NCBI GenBank assembly: GCA_000611775.1
Contig: KK106982.1
Location: forward strand, 3,639,404-3,703,403
Source: Umbilicaria muhlenbergii
Taxonomy: Eukaryota > Ascomycota > Lecanoromycetes > Umbilicariales > Umbilicariaceae
Length of the DNA stretch: 64,000 bases
Reading direction: 5' to 3'
This document shows, one piece after another, positions 12,532 through 25,188 of this stretch (position 1 is the first letter of the stretch; each line of letters begins with the position of its first letter). Both the position numbers and the translations under genes were made by a program. The notes below the pieces were generated by a model. It made no database searches and was not told where the DNA came from. It saw only the letters and a program-made list of their open reading frames with translations.

Positions 12532-13559
12532 TCAATCACTCCTCAGCATACTGTCCACCAAGTCGCCCAGCGGCCCCCAAAAATCCTTCCCGCTCGCTAA
12601 GCTGTGCTCGTCGATGAACAAAACGTAGTGCTTGAAGCTGGTGTTCAGGTGCGGTTCCAAACCAAGCTGGACAACGACCGGATAGTGGTGACAGTATATG
12701 TGCGCATATACTCTGTAAAGACGCTTGAAGAGCTGACGAATCAAGGGAGGGAACGTCTTTGGGAACGCCACGCCTGGATGGACTGATTAGCCGGTTACGT
12801 TGGGAGAGGCTTGTTGTACGCACCGATACGGCTGGGGAACATCTGCTCGTTGTCAATGTTGCTTTGCACCCAGGCCATCAGATGCTCAATGTATTCAGGG
12901 GCAGGCATCTTTGTCGGCCGGCGAAAGTTCTCTGAATCCTGCCATAGGTACTCGAACCTAGGTAGTTCGGGCTTAGTATACTCTGCGGGTTTAATTCCAG
13001 ATATATGTAACTCACTCATCGGTTGCCTTCATCTCAGGGCAAGATTGTGGAGAGCAGAACTCTGTGATTGACCCGTAGAGAAGATTTATTTGATTGTAGA
13101 AGTCGACGACTAGGGGCGGTTCATACGTCAGCCTAGTCTCAACTGATTGGTCTTCTCATAAGATTTCAATCTCCCATGCCTACCATTGACCGCCAACCAC
13201 TCGTTCAAGTCCTCGCCCTCCGGCAATTTTACAGCTTTCCGCAGACTGCCACTCCCAAGAGTAGCCTCGGCAAATTGCCGCAGCTGGTAGCTACTCGTTC
13301 CTTTATTGGCATTTCTGGGCTTGAATTGGCCTCTCGTCCTTGCGTTGCTAAGAAGTCTCAGCGGTAAGCTAGGACTCTCACCACTGCCATTTTCAGGAGT
13401 ACATAAGAGGGTTCGTGGACAGCCAGGCGATGAAACACTCTGGGCGTGAAAGGTAACACAGGACGCAGATTGGGCGAGGGTGAAGACTGGCGCAAGAGGC
13501 GCCGGCGGGGTATTGGGGAAAGGGGCGCACACGAACATGGTTGTAATGAAAGAAGCCAT
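12532..13559 (-). CDS. MOB1: MOB kinase activator Mob1
   Basis: Co-activator of NDR/LATS-type kinases in the mitotic exit/septation network. Five exons: 13559-13537, 13347-13184, 13109-13016, 12957-12824, 12773-12532 (218 residues). The first exon is just 23 nt and joins in phase to give [19 protein letters not shown]. Conserved blocks follow: [80 protein letters not shown] and [19 protein letters not shown]. The zinc ligands (two Cys around CSPQSCPEM, two His in the HIYCHHYP region) are intact. Length and sequence are typical of fungal Mob1. Confidence 0.97.
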
Positions 13560-14930
13560 GCTGCCGGACGGGGTGGCTGAAGTAGTATTAAATGGCTGTT
13601 TGGAGTGTTGTCGAGCTGTTTACATTCCCCAATAGATCAGCTGGGCAACACTCATCTGCAACACTCAACCGCGGTGACTTAGACCAACCTTTGCGCTTCC
13701 AAGCTCGATGTACTACGAGACAGCTCTACTTTAGTATCAGTCGCTGTTCTGGAACTTTGGTCTGTACTCCTCGTGAAATTTGAAGTATGGGCATAGGTAT
13801 GGCAGTCGAGGTGGAACTGTACCCGTTACTTTAATCATTCGAAGCTCATTGATCGATCTTTGTTTACACTGACTAGAGCTAGTACGGACTAGCGCCTCTG
13901 GGTGGTCGCCCAGCTTCAGCCCTACGAACTCCTCCACTACCATCGTCAGGGATTGCCCGCGACTCCTCTTTAGGCCAATATTTTCGTGCAGGAATTGGAC
14001 ACGGTGTTTATGTTGATAGTATGAATCAAGATAAACGATAGTGCTCTACTTAGATTGGCTGCCTGCTTCGCATGTGCTGTGTCTGGAGCAGGTTCACTTG
14101 TCTCGAAGGCAATCCTGCTGATTTCACATCCGAAGTCATCAGTTTCTATGTGTCGTCTTGCAACCATATACTCCAGCTATCCAGCCCTCGTCGTACATAG
14201 TGCGTCTCTCCATTCCAATTGATCGCTGGAAGTTTATGGTCATCCTAACTTCTTCTATGGGCGAGGACCGCTTCGGGGGAGCAGAGTAACTCCGCTTGAC
14301 GTTGACGGGCCGAGTGTCTTATGGTGAGAATGATACGAGGTTGTTGTCCTTGTAGGTGCGCTTTATCCATAGAACGCTGTGAATTTTGCATGCAGATCGT
14401 CTTAGACTCCTCGAAAGCTCAGAGCTTGAGGTATCAGGTCTTGAGGAACCGCAATTGCTGCCCGGATTGGAGATTGGTGGTGGAAGACCGATAATAGCGT
14501 CAGACAGGAGGATCATGGCAAGTCTTACTCCATGCGGTAGTATCCGCCTTGAACAATGGGACAACAAAGACATATTCGTGTCCCACATCCTCCAACTTCC
14601 TGGTATGAACAAATGGCCGTAAAGTACCACGATCCTGTGGTGGCATTGTTCCTAGCACTTGATTAAGTGTGATAGACGAAGATCGGCGGGACTCGATGCA
14701 CAGACAGCTTCGAATCTGCCCAGTATCCTAGGGCTGCCAGTAATTGGCATTTTGCATGTGCGCCCACGGCACTATCATCGCCCTGTTGGGACTGATATCG
14801 AAGTTTTTAAGTAGGCAGAGGCTTCGTTATGCGAATAAACCTTCTCGCTGCCTTTTGCAACGGCGTGGGTAACGAGCCAAGACCTTGTCTTCTCAGCCGA
14901 CTGCCTTGCCGGACCTTTGAACACTGAACC
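13560..14930. other. Intergenic, no gene recognised
   Basis: About 1.4 kb upstream of MOB1 and downstream of RGP1. Several ORFs of 60-103 codons overlap on both strands (for example 13970-14167 minus, 14386-14622 plus), but none shows family motifs or an intron model that extends it. Confidence 0.5.
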
Positions 14931-17504
14931 TCAGATGGGCAGGTTGCCAACCTCGTTTCTCTCATTGTTCACCGCTGTGGCACCATAGACTTTGAGTGGA
15001 ACTGTAACATCAAAACTATCGCAAAGCATTCCCGGTACAGCGGCGGATACACTTCCCCGTTCGTCACTTGCCACCTCTTCCAAGAGAACGTCGTCAAGGG
15101 AACGGTCGGCCTCGTCATGCTCTGCGCGACTTGTGACAAATTCAAACCGCAGATTCCATTCTAAGCTGACACCAGAAGTGTAAAATGCAGGGGTTGCATT
15201 CAGCGGAATCGTGGGACAGAAGATTGCCCTTCGCCCGAATAAAGTGTTTTCCGATAGCGATGCATAAATTCGGCGAGTGACGCGAGATATGCTAGCGCTC
15301 GAGCGTAAGGCAATGGCGCTGTCGACGTTCTCCGAAGTCTCCAAAGTGGCGTATAGAGAGTAGCACGAAAAATCCGAGTCGGAGAAATCTATGACAGCAG
15401 AGATAGACTCCCCAAGGCGATAGGCTGGCCGTGCTAGCATGATTACAGCCACCCCAAGGCCGTTGCGCGCTATTTCAAACCGGTTAGCCCCACGATTGGC
15501 CGATAATGCGGAGTTACTGCTGAGGATAGCCAGGTCGACAGCGTCCTTTACGGAGATGGGTTCTTGGGAAGTCAGATCACCGTAGCCGGGTTCAACATCC
15601 GTTGGCGACAGAAGACCTTGACCTGAGTCCTGTCGACCTCTATCAAGGAGCTTCTCAGCATATGAAAGGAAGTCTACAAAGGATGAGTTTGACTTGGTGA
15701 TAGCAGAAGCCTTTGTCCCGGGGACTGATGGCCCAACGGAATTGTCGACGCTCGAGGTACGAGCTTCTGATCGAAGTATAATGTATGGAGCCATCAAGTC
15801 GTGCCCGAGCATATTGCCTTCACCTTGAGTTCGTCAGTCTCAATGTGGCAATTTTTGATAAAACTCATCTTACCACTAATGCCAGGCAGTACCCTAAAGG
15901 GAACATCTGCGTGCCGAACGTGATGCTGTTGATGGGTCATTTTTGGCCTCTGGGTCCCAATAACCAAATTATAAGTGATTTTTATGGCTCTGCCCTTGTA
16001 AGTCGGGGGTATGCTCCTTGGCAGGGGGTGACTGTAGGTGTAGCTCTTGCTTTCACCGGGTTCCAGCTGCAAATCCACAAATAGTATTGACTGAGGGGTC
16101 GTTATGATCGGTATCGATTTCGAATTCGCGTTATCTTTTATCTCCTTGATGCTGCTAAGCTCACCTCCTCCTAGGAGCCCTCCCAAAGATTCTCCAAGAT
16201 TACTCCACCCTAGCGCGCCGAACAAACTAGTATCTCGTTTGTTCGATTCGAGTCCCACAACTCCCCCACCGCTCTGTCCGCCAAGGGCTCCTCTCCTCTT
16301 CACATCCTCAAAAGGAGCTTGGTTGACCAATGACCCATCTAGTGTGAACGATCCTATAATCTGTGCATATCCCATCATCAAAGTCTCCGGAGATTTCTGC
16401 TGCCTTGTAGTAGTAATGTGCGATGGTCGGCGTACATGTGCGGGGCGATGTGGTAGGCGATCCGAGGGTTGATGGACGTACTCTGAAGCCAAGGTTTCGG
16501 TCGAGTTGTTGCTCATAGAATAAAAGTCGGTACTGCTACGGGGCGTGCTATTGTTGTTTGCTGGTGAGAGAACCCTGGTCATCGGATTTGGATGGTTCAT
16601 CCCGCTAGTAGGATCTTCTTCGAATCGAGGTAGTTGATGACTGTGTGATGCAATGGGTCTTGTTGACGGTGCGGGTAGGTTGTACGTTTCACGTGAATCA
16701 CGCCCAGAAGGTGAGGCATGGGGAAATTTGAAGCTTGATGAGGTTGAAACAGATGGCTTTCTGGTAATTCTAGGTGCTGTCCAGTAATCCGATGCTGTGA
16801 TGGGATTAGATTGCACTCTAGGGGAAGCTGCAAACCCGTTGGTGGGGCTTTGACCTGGGGTGGATGTCGAGGCTCTTAAAAGGGGGGGAGGTATGGGAAC
16901 ATGGCCGGTTTCTAGAACTGATATTATCGTTAGTCGCCATTATCCAATGACCAGTATTCATGACTGATGATTGAAACGAACCTGGGCTCGTGTTGCTACT
17001 CCTTCGCCGAAGCACTTGCAGACTTGCGGCTCGCCCATGGTTCCTTGCCGGCCTTTGGGGCGCAGAGACCTGCCCGTCTACTTGAGTTTCGTCATCGTTG
17101 GGGAAATCACCACCGATGGAGATAATAGAAACAGATCTCTTGTGGTTGTGTCCATGCCCCGGAAAAGCCGCGCCGTTTGCTCCTACACTGAATATGTTCG
17201 ATTGTTCTCCTTGTTTGGCGCTTGCACGGCTACTGAGAGACAGTGCAGGTCGATGGCCCCGTGTATTCGTCGGTGACGAAGTTTTGCTTGCCGGAGGCAC
17301 TGAATGCGTCTCAATGAAAGTTCTGGGCAAAGGTAAGGCCGCCCTCCAGCGTTGTTGACCCGAACCAGAAGCGCGAATTCCGGGGGAAGGCGATGGGGCC
17401 CTCGGTCTTTGGGCGTTGTTGGTGAAAGTGATCCTACACTCAACGTCCTCGCCCGCAAAGACTGTTGGTTTTTCCCAGATCACAGAAACAGAGATGGTCG
17501 ACAT
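14931..17504 (-). CDS. RGP1: Rgp1-family protein (Ric1-Rgp1 GEF subunit)
   Basis: Arrestin-fold partner of Ric1; in yeast the Ric1-Rgp1 complex is the exchange factor for Ypt6/Rab6 at the Golgi. Three exons: 17504-16982, 16911-15874, 15823-14931 (817 residues). The N-terminus starts MSTISVSVIWEKPTVFAGED, the first beta-sandwich strands, and is followed by a long Ser/Arg/Pro-rich disordered insert. The second half has FVDLQLEPGESKSYTYSHPL, PPTYKGRAIKITYNLVIGTQ and the C-terminal arrestin-like lobe (GNGLGVAVIMLARPAYRLGE-type strand; read here as RNGLGVAVIMLARPAYRLGE). The protein is longer than yeast Rgp1 because of the disordered insert, which is common in filamentous fungi. The start at 17504 is preferred because upstream in-frame sequence is not Rgp1-like. 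Confidence 0.85.
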
Positions 17505-17976
17505 TGTGCTGAAGGCGGATACACTCCGCGCCGGGTGGTGATTTGAGAGTTCATGAGAGCAGCTACCATGGACGCTCAACTTTTTGTCATGATGCCGCGA
17601 ACCCGACTGTGGCTTGACAAGCCAAGTAAAGAGAGTGGAACGCAATGTATGCCTCTTCTGTCGGCATGCTGTGGGCGGTCGGCATGATTGTCCGTGCAGA
17701 GGAAGGCGACCTTGTTGGTTGTCTCCAAAAACGGTAATGGGTAGAAACGGAAGCGTGTTGACGTTGGCTTCGCCATTCCAAAAGCTCTTAGCCACGAAAT
17801 GTAAGCTGAGATATATGTGGTTATAATTCGTGCCATGGTTCTACATGATCTCAGATCCTTGATGCATCCTACATCCTCTACGATCAGTAATGTTCGTTTG
17901 CTATTCAAGTGACTGTTGACGTTTATTCAGAGTCACCGATATTTAATGCGAGCTTAGAGGCCTGGGCCATTACTGT
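17505..17976. other. Intergenic, RGP1 promoter and RRG9 3' end
   Basis: 472 bp between two genes on the same strand. Nothing else is recognisable. Confidence 0.6.
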
Positions 17977-19230
17977 CTATAAAATACGATCGGCCAACGA
18001 ACCCTTCACGAAAGCGTCGTATTCTGACCCTGCTGAATCCGTGTTCCCAAATACAGACCTTTGGATTTTGTCCAGATGTGTTGTGGATTGTATTCCCCTC
18101 CGTTTCGTCGTCTTCGTAAAGGCGCCCTTGTGTGTTCCTATACCCATCTCTCGCCATTTTTTGGGAGGCTTAATTCCAATTTCCACCATCTGACCCCAAA
18201 TAATTTCACCGCGCTTATCCCACCTTTGGCGCCTATCTACTTCCTCCTCCTCACTAGGTCTCCATTTGCTCTTTAAGATCCTCCGAACGGCCTCAGGTGA
18301 AACCTTGAATTGATCTGCCAGCACGGGCGTGGTATATTTTTCGGGGTATTGAGCATGAAGAGCACGAATACCGTCGAGCGCGTCGGGAGAAAGGCGTTTC
18401 CGGGGAGCCCACCCCTGGGGGCCGAACTTCTCGGCAAGTGCACTCTTTTGAGTTTGCCAAACTTCGCGCTCACGATTCCCATGTCTCTTCCCTGACTCGG
18501 CCTGTACAGAACCGGCGATGCTAGTGGTCCTCCTCCTCCCTCCTCCAAGACTCGGTTTCTCTGTGGTCTGGCTAATCGAAATTGCGGGAGTCGACTTGAG
18601 CGGAGTTTGACCTGCCCTAACCACGCCAAGTGGTCTTCTCGAAAGTCTAGCGGACGGCATCGCAACATCGCGTTGGTGTGCCTTCTTATGTGGCCTTTGT
18701 TGGGTGATAGTCACCTTGCCACCACGGAGGAATCCTGATCCAGAACGAACCCCTTTCTCCTTCTCGTAGGTGAACGTTGGATTTCTTGTGGATTCTGATT
18801 GGATAGCGGTTGTAGCGACGTTGTTGTCAACTCCAGGTTCGGTGTTCAGTCTTGAAGACAGACTAGAATCTATCGGTGACTCAGGCTGCTGGTCAGACTC
18901 GGCTGGTACTTGTTGAGAGCGTGGCTGTGGGTGGGTGATAGAAGTGGATAGCCAGTGTGGAATGTGTTTATCATCCTCAGCGTCGGCTGGTAGCTTGACA
19001 AACGGTAAATAGGCATCGTCAAGTTTTGTAGAGAGTTCGGAGAGCTGTAGTTGGCTACTGGCACGTAGAGAGGATCGATAGTTGTTGGAGGAGTTGGTAC
19101 TGAACGGACGTCTAGTTGCTGGCAGTACATTGTATGGAAGCTTTGGTTTGGCTGGGTCGTGGGTCTCGAGGTAATTGAAACTCCGAAGAAAAGCCCTTAG
19201 GGTCTTTGTGGAACATGCTGCACACGACAT
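17977..19230 (-). CDS. RRG9: Required for respiratory growth protein 9 (Rrg9), mitochondrial
   Basis: Neugrin/Rrg9 family protein needed for mitochondrial genome expression and maintenance in yeast. Single exon, 417 residues from the ATG at 19230. The frame continues 16 codons further upstream, but only a GTG is available there. The N-terminus is Cys/Arg/Ser-rich, compatible with import into mitochondria. A disordered region of about 250 residues precedes the conserved C-terminal domain: [60 protein letters not shown] and [20 protein letters not shown]. The helix-turn-helix-like [13 protein letters not shown] core is the family hallmark. Yeast Rrg9 is about half this length; the excess is the N-terminal low-complexity part. 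Confidence 0.88.
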   Translation of the reverse strand: MSCAACSTKTLRAFLRSFNYLETHDPAKPKLPYNVLPATRRPFSTNSSNNYRSSLRASSQLQLSELSTKLDDAYLPFVKLPADAEDDKHIPHWLSTSITHPQPRSQQVPAESDQQPESPIDSSLSSRLNTEPGVDNNVATTAIQSESTRNPTFTYEKEKGVRSGSGFLRGGKVTITQQRPHKKAHQRDVAMPSARLSRRPLGVVRAGQTPLKSTPAISISQTTEKPSLGGGRRRTTSIAGSVQAESGKRHGNREREVWQTQKSALAEKFGPQGWAPRKRLSPDALDGIRALHAQYPEKYTTPVLADQFKVSPEAVRRILKSKWRPSEEEEVDRRQRWDKRGEIIWGQMVEIGIKPPKKWREMGIGTHKGAFTKTTKRRGIQSTTHLDKIQRSVFGNTDSAGSEYDAFVKGSLADRIL

Positions 19231-19792
19231 TCTTCCAGGTCGTAAGGAGGAAAATAGGGATGAAAGGTCTATCAACACGGGACTACCGCCTTAAAACCGC
19301 ATGAAATTTGGTAATCTTACCTGTAATTTTGGTTCGTAGCGCGGTAAGGTAATTCTCAAAGTTTCTCGCAAGCACACCCCCGCCCTGCTCTGGAGCCCTC
19401 CCACATCAGGTAGACTAAGGGAGCAGACACGGCAGAGTACTCTACCACGTGTCTACCTACCTGAACCAATGTGATTGAGATTCACCTGCGATCATGTTTC
19501 AAGTAGTACCTCGTAGGGGCCGATGCATCGATTTGGGATTTGACCCCAGCCCAACTTCTTAGCAGCAAGCAGAGGGACCGCCAGAGACAGCTGGGAGAAG
19601 TACCTACTCTACCGTCGCCAAACCGTTCTTGGAACTCGATGACGCCGTTCCAGACTTCCAGTGGCGCGCAACTTGAATTTCCTCAACCTCTACCACAGGT
19701 ATAACTATCGGTTTTATTTTCACTGTTTCTATTCGCAGTAGCAATCACTCGGAGTTGCTACTCTTTTCTTTTGTTGTATCCCACCCAACGTC
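19231..19792. other. Divergent intergenic region RRG9 / MpaB-like gene
   Basis: 562 bp between two start codons, so it must contain both promoters. The last about 100 bp before 19793 is pyrimidine-rich, as usual for fungal 5' leaders. No clear box is identified. Confidence 0.5.
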
Positions 19793-21353
19793 ATGGCCTG
19801 GCCTAATCCCTTTGCACATCACGATGAAAATACACGAACATGCTGGGGCTATACTTTCCAAATTACAGACGAGCATTTGACCCCGGAGCAGTCCCGCCCC
19901 ATGAAGTTCTCCTACGATTTCTTAGGTGAACAGGCCTTGGAGAGGTTGAATTCTATTTCGCCACCGCCAAGATCTGCATTACCTCGAAATTCGAACAAAT
20001 ATGCAGAGAAAACAAACCCGAACGCTGACCCCGCTCATGGTCACTCCCCTTTGCCGAAACGGGATCTGTATGCATTGTTGCAGGAGCATGCGGGCCAAGA
20101 TGAAATCCTTGGTGCTCTTTGGGAAGAAGTGAACACAGTGCCTGCTTGGGTTGATTGGTCGCAGATAGCCCGGGGCCAAGAGATATTTTATCGGTACGGC
20201 GGTCCTATCTTGACAGGTCTTGCCTACCAAAGTCTTCTCGGGGGCATGGTGAGGCGCCTTGATCTCGGTGGTGTATCTGTGCATAAATTGACCACTGTAA
20301 TCTAGGGCGCAAATCGCGTGGTTGAGACACTTGCACGGACAGGGGGATTCGCACCCAGTGTGGCGAGGCACCGGCTTTTCGAAACCACGCAGCACTTGCT
20401 TCAATGCACGCAATCGCTCCAATCTATACAACCAGGTGGCGCAGGGCACGCTTCATCTATCCGCGTCCGGTTGCTGCACGCCGCAGTTCGACAAAGAATA
20501 ATGAGTTTAGCCCAGCAAAGGCCAGAATACTATGATGTGGCAAAATGGGGCATACCGATCAATGATCTAGACTGTATAGCTACCATTGGGACCTTCTCTG
20601 CGACGCTAATATGGTTAAGCCTTCCACGGCAAGGTATCTGGTTGCGGCAGCAGGAGATACTAGACTATATCGCCTTGTTCCGGTATATAGGCTACCTCAC
20701 CGGCACGCCAACTGAGCCTTTTGAGACGCCGGAGAAAGCCCGCGTTGTGATGGAATCGTTACTCATGTACGAAATATCACCGTCCGAGACGTCAAAGATC
20801 TTGGCCAACAACATTATCGCCTGCTTGGAGGGGCAGCCGCCAAGCTACGCTTCGAGGTCTTTCTTAGAAGCCAATAGTCGATGGCTGAACGGTAATGAGC
20901 TCTGCGATCGACTCGGACTTGGAAAGCCAGGACTGTATTATTGGGCACTGGTGGCCGGCCAATGCTTATTCTTCACATGTGTATGTTATCTCTACAGGGC
21001 TGTTCCATATCTTGACAGAAGGAAAATCGCTGTAAGCTCAACCCCATTCTGTTCGTTGACACCTGTTGAGTTGTTCGTCTTAGGCTCTGCGGAAGATATT
21101 CTGGGCCGTCATTGTGGAGAACAAGCACGGTCTAGGGGGTGAAACAACGTTCGATTTCAAATACATCCCAGACTTCCATATGAAGACCGATACGCCAGAT
21201 TCGAAAGCAGTTGGCCTGAAGTATTCGGGCATAGAAAGGAGAAATCTCAAGGCTTTTCTTGTCGGTTTCGGAGTCCTGACTGTCACGGGTTTCTGTGCTT
21301 GTAAAATCGTGATGGGCCTGGCCAGAAACCTTTTGAGCAGTCTAACAAGATAA
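19793..21353 (+). CDS. MpaB/rubber oxygenase-family (DUF2236) protein
   Basis: Predicted haem-dependent oxygenase of the ER-bound MpaB/latex-clearing-protein fold. Exons 19793-20248, 20306-21031 and 21084-21353 give 483 residues. Visible family features are QEIFYRYGGPILTGLAYQSL, a GGFAPSVARHRLFETTQHLL helix and IRVRLLHAAVRQRIM near residue 210, whose His is the likely haem ligand by analogy. Two hydrophobic helices near the C-terminus (ALVAGQCLFFTCVCYLYRAV and FLVGFGVLTVTGFCACKIVM) suggest membrane anchoring. In-frame stops around 20302 and 21040 disappear when introns 20249-20305 and 21032-21083 are removed. No other biosynthetic gene lies beside it, so a link to a secondary-metabolite pathway is not supported here. 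The substrate is unknown. Confidence 0.82.
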
Positions 21354-21955
21354 TCTGGAGGGCACTTGTATATAGCAGGCACGCCATGGTCATGGCACCC
21401 ATAATAGTCGTCACTTCTTGAGAAAGATTCATAACGTTGTTTAACGCATTGCCAGGACGAAGTTTCCATAAGCATGGAGACATGGCCACAGCCGCACCAC
21501 GGTCAAATCATGCACAAAATCAAGCTGATGTTGAAGTGCCATACCGTTGAGTTCGACAAGTTGCTAAAGCTCCTGAAACCGTAAGAGCTGGAAAGTCCCT
21601 AGGGCTGAGGCGCCCTCGCGGCTCTTTAAGCGCGGCGATGCAAACAATGTAAACAAGTCGCGTTGCAAGGATTCTTCACTGGACGTGCCGAAGACATGGA
21701 CATGGATATTCGTCCTACCACTGCATGCAGCAGGTAAGGGCATAGAATCGCATTCCCTGTCCTGTGAGTAGAATAGGGCATCACCAGCATATAGTTCCTT
21801 CAGGCGCCGAGCGAACCACCAGCCTACTGACATGCAGGCATACACAGCCTCTTTGCGCTGCTACATACGCTCTATACCTAATATATTTTGATTTTACGAT
21901 GCCATGAAACTTCTTGCATCGCGCTATACGCAGGAGATGTTGAAGCAGAAAGCCA
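21354..21955. other. Intergenic between two same-strand genes
   Basis: 602 bp holding the promoter of the WD40 gene. No coding sequence is recognised. Confidence 0.55.
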
Positions 21956-24900
21956 ATGGCTTTTACACCGTCTAGTTCGCGGATGAACCCTTCGAACGGT
22001 GCCCCAGCGTTGAGGCTGACACCGCAATCTAGACATTTGGCAAATCAGTCCCCAATGAAAACTGCTCAAGATGGGGCTGGCCTTTCCATGTCGTTGCTGA
22101 CAGTCATTGGGACCACGACGAGCTCGTCCAGTGGCTTTGATTGTCTCTCGCAGGCGAGAACTTTGGCAATATGTGCCGGCTCAGTGGTCATTTTGGCCCA
22201 GCTGGACGAGGATCTCAACATCACCCAAAGATATTTCCGAGCAGTTCCTACTGCGGTACCTGTCAATGCTACCATGTCTTTCTATAATCAAGCTACTCCG
22301 CCAGGCCGTAGTCGACCGACCGGTTCTCTGAGAGATGGCATGTTAGGATCTGCATCAACAGGGTCTCCACGAAGAGAAAGCACGGAATCACCGGGGAAAG
22401 GCATGGTACATCAGCGAATGAAGGCCGCCACGTGCCTGTCATTAAGTCCTGATGCTACGTTGCTTGCCGTCGGAGAGGTAAGGAAACATCAATGTGCTTG
22501 AACACAATCCGAAGCTAACCTAGGTAGATAGGCTACAATCCCCGGGTGCTGATCTTTTCAACGGCATTGAATGCGCCGCAGGATATCCCATTATGGTCGA
22601 TATGGGAGCATACCTTCGGTGTGCGATGCGTGGCATTCTCTCCCGACTCACATTACTTGTGCTCGATTGGGGATACTAATGACGGCTTCGTCTATGTGTG
22701 GGCTATCCATCCAAAAACGGGGTCTGCGAGACTACATTCAAGCAATAGGTGCACCGCCAATGTCCGAGGTGTCTCATGGGTTGGCAATAGCGTTGTTACC
22801 GTTGGGACTCGGCATGTGAAGGTTTGGAGGCTCCCACAGGCAGCGTCTGCCTCTCCATCAAAGACACGTTTCAACGTGGAAAGCGATGCGGGAGGCTCCC
22901 CTACAAGTCCGGCACCGAAAACCTTAGCTGGGCGAAACTGCTTGCTAGGTCCCCTTTTGGACGCCGTTTTCACCTGTGTAGCTGCGATATCAGACTTTCA
23001 AGCGATCGTGTGCACTGATGGTGGGGACGTATGCCTCCTCGACGACAGTTCGCGGGCGCAGCAGTTTGAGAAAGTTGCCAACGTCGGCTTCAGCGTTGCT
23101 TGCATCACGATAGACACCACAGCTAAATGTGCGTGGATTGGAGGAGCCGATGGCATTACTAAAGCCTTACCCCTGGACATATTCTCTCACCATCCGCCTC
23201 CAGAATCTTTTAAAACCGAGCCTCTCCGTGAAAATAAACTCGGATCTCGTACAACACCCGGCTATATTGCCATCGGGACCATTGACGGCTATCTAATCAC
23301 CCTTGACTTATATCGTGTCATCAAATTTAATCATATCGAGCGCTTGGCCGTGGGGGGTAAAGTAGGTGCGGTTGCTAAACATATCACTGCTCATAGAGGT
23401 GTAGTTTTAGGTATCAGTGCGCTACACCAAACTAATTACTACAACGCTGATTTTCTCACCTGGTCTGCTGAAGGCAGTGTCATGTTCTGGGCCTTGGACG
23501 GTAGCTGCAAAGGCGACCTTCGCGTTGACTTGGATTCAACTCTCAAAGATTATGAAGGCGGCGGGAACGAACTAAAGGTGGTTCGAGCATGCGCGCAAGA
23601 TAATACACTCCTTTCAGGTGACAAGTTTGGAGTTCTACGGTGGGTTTTCAAGGCTTTCCAATGAGTTGTAGTCTAAGCTCACAAATTGAACAGGCTCATT
23701 GAAAATGCCTCGGGAAAATGCATCTCAGTTACGAAGGCGCATGCCTCTGACATAAACGATATAGCGATGGTTCGTCGGGACGAGATGCTGACACTTGTTG
23801 GAAGCTGCGGTAGAGACAGAATGATACAGGTTTTCAAGAAGCTCAGCCAAGGGTTGAGCTTGCTACAAACCCTGGATGACCACGGCGGAGCAATCAGTCA
23901 GCTCGCGTTCTTGAATGAAGGCATGACGCTGCTATCTTCTTCATCAGATCGCACAGTCGTGATACGAACACTTGTTTTTGGAGCAGAAATGTCCATGGCT
24001 TATGTTCCCACACGAATCATAACTCTTAAGGCAAGCCCTGTTGCCTTCGCGACGATACCGAATAATTCAGATACTCTCGTCATATCATCTATGGATCGAC
24101 AAATCCAGATATATGAGATTTCTTCAGGACGGCATATCAACAGTATCAAGGCATCAGACTCAGAGCAGAATGATGCTGTGGTTCTGAATGCCGTTGCAGC
24201 GCAAAGACTACAAACCACACCATTTCGATCTGCGGTAGTAGTCGGTGTCGCCTCCGCAGACAAATCCATAAGGATCTATGATTATGATAACGGCTCGCTG
24301 CTCGCGAAAGAACATGGACACACGGAAGGGATTAGTGATATTGAAATCCTACAAAGCGGGGAGAGCATTGCGCCGAGGACCAGTCTCATTAGCACAGGGT
24401 TAGACGGTACAATCATGGTATGGGAGCTTGCCTCGCGGACGCAACGGCAAGGCGAGGCAGACAGTCCGGTAGACGCCACGGTCAATCAGTCTGTCTCAAA
24501 GCTCACAACGGCATCGGACCAGCCAACTCGGCGGATCCTGACAAGATCAGAGCTCTCCGAGTTCCAACGCGGTTTGGAGACACCGGGCGACTTGAGACCT
24601 CAGACGCCCCACATTAGAGATGGATCTCCTTCTCGTTTGAGGAAGAAGACTTCAAGACACACTTTGTCAAATCAACCACCCAAGACGACCGCTCCCCCAC
24701 TGCCATCGCTAAACCTCTCTGCGGCAAACGGTCTCAAATCTCCTCAAGACAGATCACCGACCCCACCTACTCCGAAGAGCACAAAGCCATCAAAGCCGCC
24801 TCGGCCTTCGACGCACACCCTCCATCGAACAAAGAGCGCAGGCAACCTGAGCGATCCCCAATTGACTACCGAGCAGCTCTGCACCACGCTGCGCGCCTAC

Positions 24901-25188
24901 AGGAAGAAACTCAGCACCACAAACGAGTCTCTCCCGCACGAATCCGCCCGCGAGCTCGAGCGAGAACTGCATCTGACGGCTCGTGCGCTCGGCGAAAAGA
25001 TGGGGAGAACTCCAGCCGCCGTCAGCGAGAAGACGAGGAGGTCTCAAGCCGCGGGTAGTGATACCATCGCTGATGGGACTAAAAAGTATGAGGAAGAGCT
25101 GGCGAGGATGATTGATGAGAAAGTCGCTATAAGTATTGCGAGGCAGACGCAGGTTCGGGATACCAAGGGCGCTGATGGGGTGGAGTAA
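21956..25188 (+). CDS. WD40 protein, MABP1/WDR62-like
   Basis: Large WD40-repeat scaffold resembling animal MAPKBP1/WDR62. Three exons: 21956-22477, 22528-23639, 23694-25188 (1042 residues). After a Ser-rich N-terminus come two successive beta-propellers. Repeat-like units include VRCVAFSPDSHYLCSIGD, GVSWVGNSVVTVGTRHVKVW, FLTWSAEGSVMFWALDG, LTLVGSCGRDRMIQVF, GMTLLSSSSDRTVVIRT, VVGVASADKSIRIYDYDNG and SLISTGLDGTIMVWEL. The last about 280 residues are disordered (Pro/Thr/Ser-rich) with a short charged helix near the C-terminus (ELERELHLTARALGEKMG), possibly for dimerisation. Both introns (50 and 54 bp) keep phase within propeller strands. The role in fungi is not established; assignment is by architecture. 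Confidence 0.82.

Noticed and set aside
20249-20305. Apparent premature stop in the MpaB-like protein
   Set aside because: A 57-bp intron with GTGAGG donor and CTAG acceptor removes it and keeps the frame.
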